Shown here: positions 57,976-64,000 of the stretch, one piece after another
How positions within the stretch are numbered: position 1 is the first letter of the stretch
How the letters are laid out: the number at the start of each line of letters is the position of its first letter
Assembly: GCF_002575655.3 (NCBI RefSeq)
Contig: NC_053040.3
Coordinates: 464,304,780-464,368,779, forward strand
DNA from: Aegilops tauschii subsp. strangulata
Taxonomy: Eukaryota > Streptophyta > Magnoliopsida > Poales > Poaceae
Length of the DNA: 64,000 nucleotides
Direction of reading: 5' to 3'
Position numbers and translations under genes: made by a program
Notes under the pieces: generated by a model
Databases searched by the model: none
What the model was told of the DNA's origin: nothing
The model's input: the letters and a program-made list of their open reading frames with translations, nothing else

Positions 57976-58263
57976 CATAAAAACAAACGCAGGAAGCATA
58001 CAGTACATTGTTAGCATGTAATTCTCATGGAGTATTAATACTCCCTTTCACCGATATAATTGGAGTAAGGTTCTGGTGCGGTGCTACTAGGTCGCACTTT
58101 TCATTTTAATTTTTAGGCTGTGGGGTAGAGCACAGGTACAAGCTTAGTGGAACTAACTGATAGTTTTGCATTGACCATTTATACATTTGGTACTGAGTAC
58201 AAATTTAGTATGGAATAATCAATATTTAAACAAAATATGCTGGCATATAAAGGTTGTTCCCCA

Positions 58264-58545
58264 TCAAGGCTTAATCTTAATAGGGCAATCAGCATTTGCA
58301 GCAACTTCAGCTCTCCTCATGGCTTCCTGCAAAATAGAATCAGCAACTCACAACCAAGCATACACTTGAAAACCAAACTGCATAGATGGAAGCAAACAAA
58401 ACCTTAGTGTGGAGAACACCATCGAACTGGAAGCATTTCATCTCAACATCAACACGAATCTTGAGCGGATGTGGTGCCATTCTCCTCCTTATGTTCTTGA
58501 CAGGGCATCCTTAACCTCAGGGGTGACAGCTGGCACAACATTAAT
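58264..58545 (-). pseudogene. Two-exon fragment of translation initiation factor eIF2-alpha
   Basis: The first piece (about 58545-58403) encodes VVPAVTPEVKDAL, then after a one-base loss near 58502 NIRRRMAPHPLKIRVDVEMK and CFQFDGVLHTK, ending at a GT donor. The second piece (58326 after TTTGCAG) encodes EAMRRAEVAANADCPIKIK and hits TGA at 58264-58266. These are the domain 2-3 words of plant eIF2-alpha. The S1 domain and the phosphorylated Ser51 region are absent. The retained intron marks a DNA-level copy. Identification is strong; non-functional. Confidence 0.85.
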
Positions 58546-58599
58546 CACTTGTAGAAAATCTCAACACAGATGAATCTTGACAAACGTCCAATTTATAGT

Positions 58600-59120
58600 C
58601 ACATACTCCCTCCGTCCAGAAAAGATTGTCACCAGCGTAGTGTACTGCCAATTTTGCAAAAACGCCCTCATAGCTTTAAATCTGTTACAAACAGGTCGTT
58701 GTCTCCTTCCCTCTTCCTCCGTCCGTCGCTTGCACGCGTCGTCAGGGCCAGTCGGCGCCGCCCAGGGCTTGCTCCTCGGCCGCCCGATTGCTTCCTCCGC
58801 CATCGCCCAGGACGTGCTCCTTCGCCGCCCAGGATCTGCGCCACCCAATTGCTCACCCCGCCATCGCCCAGGACGTACTCCTCCGCCACCAGGCCTGCGC
58901 CGCCGATATGCCCTCCCGCCACCCAGGACCTGCGCACACCTGGGTCTCGAGCGTCTGGACTGCAAGATTCCTCAAGCTCTCTTGGGGCCTGGAACTCAAG
59001 CTCAAGCTCCTTCTGCTGCTCCTCCCCTGCTCGTGTTGCCGCTCGGAGCTCCCCTGCTCATGTGCTGTCGCCGGAGGTCCCCTGCTCGTGCTGCTGCTGG
59101 TGAAAATAATTGTTGTTAAT
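58600..59120. repeat. MITE-like terminus followed by GC-rich repeats
   Basis: tactccctccgtccagaaaa at about 58605 is a Stowaway/Mariner-type terminus without a visible partner. It is followed by C-rich sequence with repeated cgccatcgcccaggacgt (58799, 58860). Frames here are Pro/Arg/Ser-rich and not gene-like. Confidence 0.4.
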
Positions 59121-60248
59121 GATGACAGTGGAGTACAATGATGAGAGAACATTAAGATAAGACTGATGTTGATTTGGCATTATAGCTGAAATTTCTATCC
59201 AAGTTCTATGCAAGATTGATGACAGAACATTAAGATAAGATAAGATAATTGGAGTACAGTTCTATGCAAGTTACATGTTCAAAATTGAGATGTTGTCAGT
59301 TGAGATGTCTAGACTAAATCAAACTGGACAAGAGGCAATGGAGGAAGTTACTGGAGTAGATCAATATACTGGTTTATCAATGATGTTGACAAAGGGTAGT
59401 ACCTGGGCACAGCTTAAGTGAATGATTCAGTTTTATTCTCAATAAATAATGGCCAAGTTTATTCTTAGTAGATCAAGTTTATTTTCAGTAAAGGTAGAGT
59501 AAATTGAATCAACCATGATTCAAATAATGGTTTAATTTCAGATTATATGCATGAGTATTTTAAACTTCATGATCATGGCCAAGTTTAAACTGAAATGTCA
59601 TGAGTACACAAGTTTAAGTTGCTGCATGATCTTGGACAAGTCACACAAAATTTCTCCTTGTGTTTTCATGTGCAGTCCATCCTCTTCCTCCTTAACATCC
59701 AATTACCACGGGGAGTAAGAGGATGTACTCCATAGATGCAGTCATGATGTCATTATGCTAAAGATTCAGTCATGATGTTTATCTTAATAAGAAAAAAAAA
59801 GGAACAAGTCTGTGAAGAATATTAACATGTTTTACTCCAGCATCAACAGTTATGGACCAGGAGTAGTTAGAGTGGACCAGGAGTAGGAGTAGGAATAGTT
59901 AGAATTTGGAGTTATTTGAATTTATTTGGATTATTTGATTCTATTTGGATTTATTTGAATTTATTTGGATTATTTGATTCTATTTGGATTTATTTGATTT
60001 TATTTGAATTCTTCTTTGAAGTTTAATTTCTGCTTTGGAGTATAGTTTTAGCGGTACAACACTGAATTTCTGTTTCTGAATGTTGACAGTACAATATACT
60101 CTGAAGTTTAACTCCTGCTACTGAATAACTCTGAAGTCTTATTTGCTTCCTTCAGTCAATTTTATCCGATGCAGTCAAAAATTTCAGTTTTGAGAAATCT
60201 TGCGATAATTCAAGCAAATTAATTGTCAAGATTGATGGCATTGCTTAC
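59121..60248. other. Non-coding AT-rich sequence
   Basis: Contains repeated acattaagataag (59149, 59228) and a tandem repeat at 59911-60015. Confidence 0.4.
59911..60015. repeat. 39-bp tandem repeat
   Basis: ttatttgaatttatttggat recurs 39 bp later, with ttgattctatttgg between. About 2.7 copies. Confidence 0.8.
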
Positions 60249-60335
60249 CATCTCTCTCGGGAGCACATTTTCTTCTTCTTCCTTTGCAGTTTCTTCACAT
60301 ATACCCACCGGCATTGACGAACAGGATGCATTCAT
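60249..60335 (-). other. Unassigned exon-like segment
   Basis: 29 codons in phase 0, bounded by CATGCAG acceptor and ATG-GTAAGC donor, encoding MNASCSSMPVGICEE and an acidic run. Family unknown. Confidence 0.35.
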
Positions 60336-61430
60336 CTGCATGAGAGCAGGCACTAAAAGGGTAATAAGAAAATGTTCAGACAGAGCAAACAAAAGCATTA
60401 TAAGATGGTGGTTTCTTAGCAGGGAGCAGTACACAAAAATGAACCTGAATCAGAGATAACAAAAATGAAGGTTTCTTAGTAGGGAACAAAAACCTCAGTC
60501 ATAGCGTGTGAAATAGCCTAAGAAAGGTTAACTCTGAACCTAAATCAGGGCCATTTTCAAGCAGGGGAGCAGCCAAGGCTAACTCTGAATCAACTCAAGG
60601 ATTTGGGGGCTGTTCATGCTCTTCGTCGGCATCATCATTCTGAAGTTGGAGAAAAAATGGGAAGGAGCAAAAAAAGGTCAACACAGTTAGAGCAAAATTT
60701 CCAATAGGTGTACAGTTTCAGTCGCTGATTGTGTATGGACAAAGTTTCCATTATATCTCTTGATGCTCTTGATGCATTCAGATTTTTGAAAAATTCAATC
60801 ATTGTTTTTACTCCAGATTCTGCACAGTTGCAAGCAATGAGCATATTCTCCTGCTTTTTTGCAATATCTAATAAACATATAGAGAATGATCAGTTGTTGA
60901 TATGTTGTTGCTCTTGATTACTTTCAGTTTATCTTTTGTCACTCCATTAGAGAGAACATTTACTCCAAATTCCTGAACTTTAATGATATTTGTACTGCTT
61001 TACTTCGACGTTTTCATTGTTTATTGGTTTAAAAAGTGAGGCATATTGGTTTTCTTCAACTAAAGCAAGGCATGCTATCTGGACATACTCCATGCTAGAT
61101 ACTGTTGCTTATATGTTCGGGGGTACTAAAAATGCACAGTGCTCATATGTTCAGGGATATAGACAGAGCTAACCAAATGTTTAGAAGATCCTTACTGCGT
61201 ATGCTAGCTACTGTCTATTGCTTTGCCTATGTTCCTTAATTTTTGAGAATGAGCTAGCTTCCGAAGAAATAAAATGGATACTGTATTAGTAATAAAAAAT
61301 AAATGGCTCATTTGTTCTTGGCAGAAAATCAGGACTAGCTGCTGTCATCGCCTCCTCTATTGATTTGAAGCAGCGGCAGTATGGCAGCAGCAGTACGTGT
61401 TCCGTATACCAGCAGTACGGCAAGAAGAGT
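60336..61430. other. No recognised gene
   Basis: A minus-strand frame near 60845-60690 (SGVKTMIEFFKNLNASRAS) looks coding but has no family I know. Confidence 0.35.
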
Positions 61431-61439
61431 TGACCACGT

Positions 61440-62300
61440 ACGCCATGGCGGCAGGTCCGACAGCCAACACGTGGCACCTGCCGCCACAGCCTCAGGCGGC
61501 ACCTCAACCGCAACAGATTTTCGTCCGACGCAACGACTCGCAACGGGGTAGGAAGAGGTGGCGGGCCCTGCCGCCACTCCCTATGGCGGCAGCTCCTACA
61601 GCACGACAGCCCGTGCCCAACGGAATTGTCAGAAAAGACCCCCTCTGAATGAAATTGACAAAAAGATCCCCTGGGCCGTGGCGCCAAGCAACACGTGGCA
61701 CATGCCCAAAACCGAAATAGGAAGTAGCGGGCTGACGTGGTGGGCTCTGCCGCCTCAGTGGCTGGCGGCAGCACTGTAGCTACTGGGCCCAGCCGCCTCA
61801 CGGGCTGGCGGCTGCACTCAAGTTTCAGTCCGGCTGTACGTTTTAATTTCCGAATATATTGTATAATAATCTTAAGTTAGCTAGCAACTGGCACGGCAGG
61901 ACGTGCGTGCGTGCATGCATGCAGCAGCTGGTCTTGCACTGCATGTCACATGCTGAGATTGCACGAGGAGGAAGGCAGTAGTTTGTTTATGGATGGAAAC
62001 TGGAAAGTAGTACAACCAAGGCAAGAAGATGAGCTTCATGCAGGGAGGCGGCCGGGCCCAGCAGCTACAGTGCTGCCGCCTCCCTGCCCCTGAGGCGGCA
62101 GGGCCCATCACGACAGCCCCGTTCTGTCGCTGCTTTCGATTCCTGTTATGGGCAGCCTGCCGCCTGGCCCGGTGACGGTAGGTGCTGCCGCCTCGCACCG
62201 TGGCGGCATGTGCCACGTGTCGTCTGGCACGCCTGCCGCCACGGTTCAGGGATCTTTTGTGTCAATTTCATTTAAGGGAGTCTTTTCTAACAATTTCATT
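61440..62300. repeat. GC-rich imperfect inverted repeat, unclassified foldback
   Basis: The left arm (about 61616-61805) and right arm (about 62041-62290) match as reverse complements with gaps, around a spacer of about 235 bp. Shared words are acacgtggcacatgcc, aatgaaattgacaaaaagat / its complement, and ggcggcagcactgtagct. ctgccgcc words recur to 61440. No protein or target duplication is found. Confidence 0.7.
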
Positions 62301-63142
<842 letters not shown>

Positions 63143-63164
63143 AAAAAAAAAAAAAAAAAAAAAA
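63143..63164 (+). repeat. Homopolymer of 22 A
   Basis: It lies at the outer boundary of the SCPL fragment, exactly where similarity to the family stops. It could be a slippage tract or an insertion scar. Confidence 0.9.
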
Positions 63165-64000
63165 CTGTACTATGTTTGCACTCCCATTTGAAGATGCATT
63201 CGTCTTCTGCTGCATGGAAGTTGATGATGCAGCAAATGAAATGTGCGCATTATCCAAGCAAAACCATACCAATGTAGTTCACAGAGCATGAAGGCAAAAG
63301 ATATGCCACAGACAGGACAGCAGCAGATCACAATCACAGAGCATGAAGGCAAAAGATATACCAACTTTTATGGTGACGTAGAGTCAATGCTGCGTTTGCC
63401 GCTGCGGAGAGCCGCCGTCAGGCCTGATTTTGTGTCCTGAAAGCAATAGATATTTCACAACTTTCTTTGCGAAAGCATGCAGAGAAGATATAAATAAACA
63501 GGAAAACACTAGCATGTACTTTGGCTTTATAGTTTGTATAAATAGAAGTCCTGAGTCCAACTACTGATCATGATCCAATTTCTACTGAATTTTCCTCACA
63601 ATTATTCAAAACTCGCAATAAGCTACTGTAGTTCATATAAATCAGTATCTTCTTTGCCAAATAATCACATGCAGAGAAGATAGTACTTTGCCTGAAAATC
63701 ACGATCACAACTTCTACTCTACCCCAGAATAATTCTGTATCTTCTTACACTAGCAGTAGCAGATTTACAACCATGGATGGATCAAGTGTTCAGTATGAAG
63801 GCTGTGAACTTGATCAGCCATTGACCAAGTGTTCAGTATGGAGTGCAAATGCTTTCTGCCTTTCCAGATCAATTTTGAACACACTATTGTTGATCCACTG
63901 CTTAATTTCACAGGACGAGTAAAGAAGTGAATGATTTCACTGATCCACACTGTTGCTTTCTTTTGTTTTGCCTGTCACTGCTGAATTTTCACAGGACGAG
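63165..64000. other. Non-coding right edge
   Basis: A direct repeat cagagcatgaaggcaaaaga occurs at about 63283 and 63336. No gene is recognised. Confidence 0.4.

Noticed and set aside
58577..59119. Pro/Ser/Arg-rich frames in three phases
   Set aside because: All three frames are open at once in a C-rich stretch with internal repeats, and none resembles a protein.

Overview
The window is a stretch of grass nuclear DNA, almost certainly from a Triticeae species (wheat, Aegilops or barley group). The right edge of a 1.76-kb LTR carries the terminal sequence typical of the Angela/BARE/WIS copia family, nested copia-in-CACTA structure is seen, and the CACTA elements carry the 'AGTCCCGG'-type subterminal hairpins common in Triticeae. 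I see no bacterial features. Every protein-coding call rests on reading the sequence by eye; family names were recalled, not searched.

Layout. (1) 1-6360: 5' part of an Angela/BARE-like Ty1/copia retrotransposon on the minus strand. Its 5' LTR is at 4604-6360 and a decayed gag-pol runs off the left edge. (2) 6361-18861: a large minus-strand CACTA (En/Spm) transposon interrupted by the copia element. From its 5' end at 18861 it carries subterminal repeats, a small coiled-coil/membrane gene, a TNPD-like transposase with one stop and one frameshift, a large internal promoter region, and a spliced second gene (Transposase_24 plus Ulp1-like protease) cut at 6361. (3) 19247-20514: a 1.27-kb Harbinger-type element with TTA target duplications. 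(4) 21302-21990: a three-exon heavy-metal-associated (HMA) domain pseudogene. (5) 22142-26351: a candidate Helitron with a good 3' end and a doubtful 5' end. (6) 26545-35879: a very large imperfect palindrome with arms of about 4.45 kb around a 429-bp spacer. Each arm holds a GeBP/storekeeper-like gene facing outward and a small two-exon membrane-protein gene facing the centre. (7) 39645-41360 and 41796-43104: two non-autonomous CACTA elements with clean 3-bp target duplications. They share a 335-bp internal block in opposite orientation. (8) 44.3-63.2 kb: scattered, decayed, intron-containing fragments of host genes: a CID-type RRM protein, a glycine-rich membrane protein, an aldehyde dehydrogenase, an APE2-like nuclease, eIF2-alpha and a serine carboxypeptidase. 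A copia fragment and several unassigned exon-like segments are also there.

How the parts relate. In the big CACTA element the order 'subterminal repeats, long foldback, AT-rich block, GC-rich block, subterminal repeats, TATA' occurs twice: at the element's 5' end and again in front of the second gene. The transposase-binding repeats therefore sit directly against both promoters, which suggests shared self-regulation. In the palindrome, the right arm holds the complete membrane-protein gene, while the left copy is cut by the junction and reads into unique spacer, so the left arm is probably the derived copy. Lesions in the two GeBP-like copies differ, so the arms have decayed independently. 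The right third reads as a graveyard of captured or duplicated gene pieces, with introns retained, which points to DNA-level copying rather than retroposition. The only genes without an obvious break are the right-arm membrane-protein gene (31354-31888), its chimeric left partner, and the small CACTA gene at 16886-17333.
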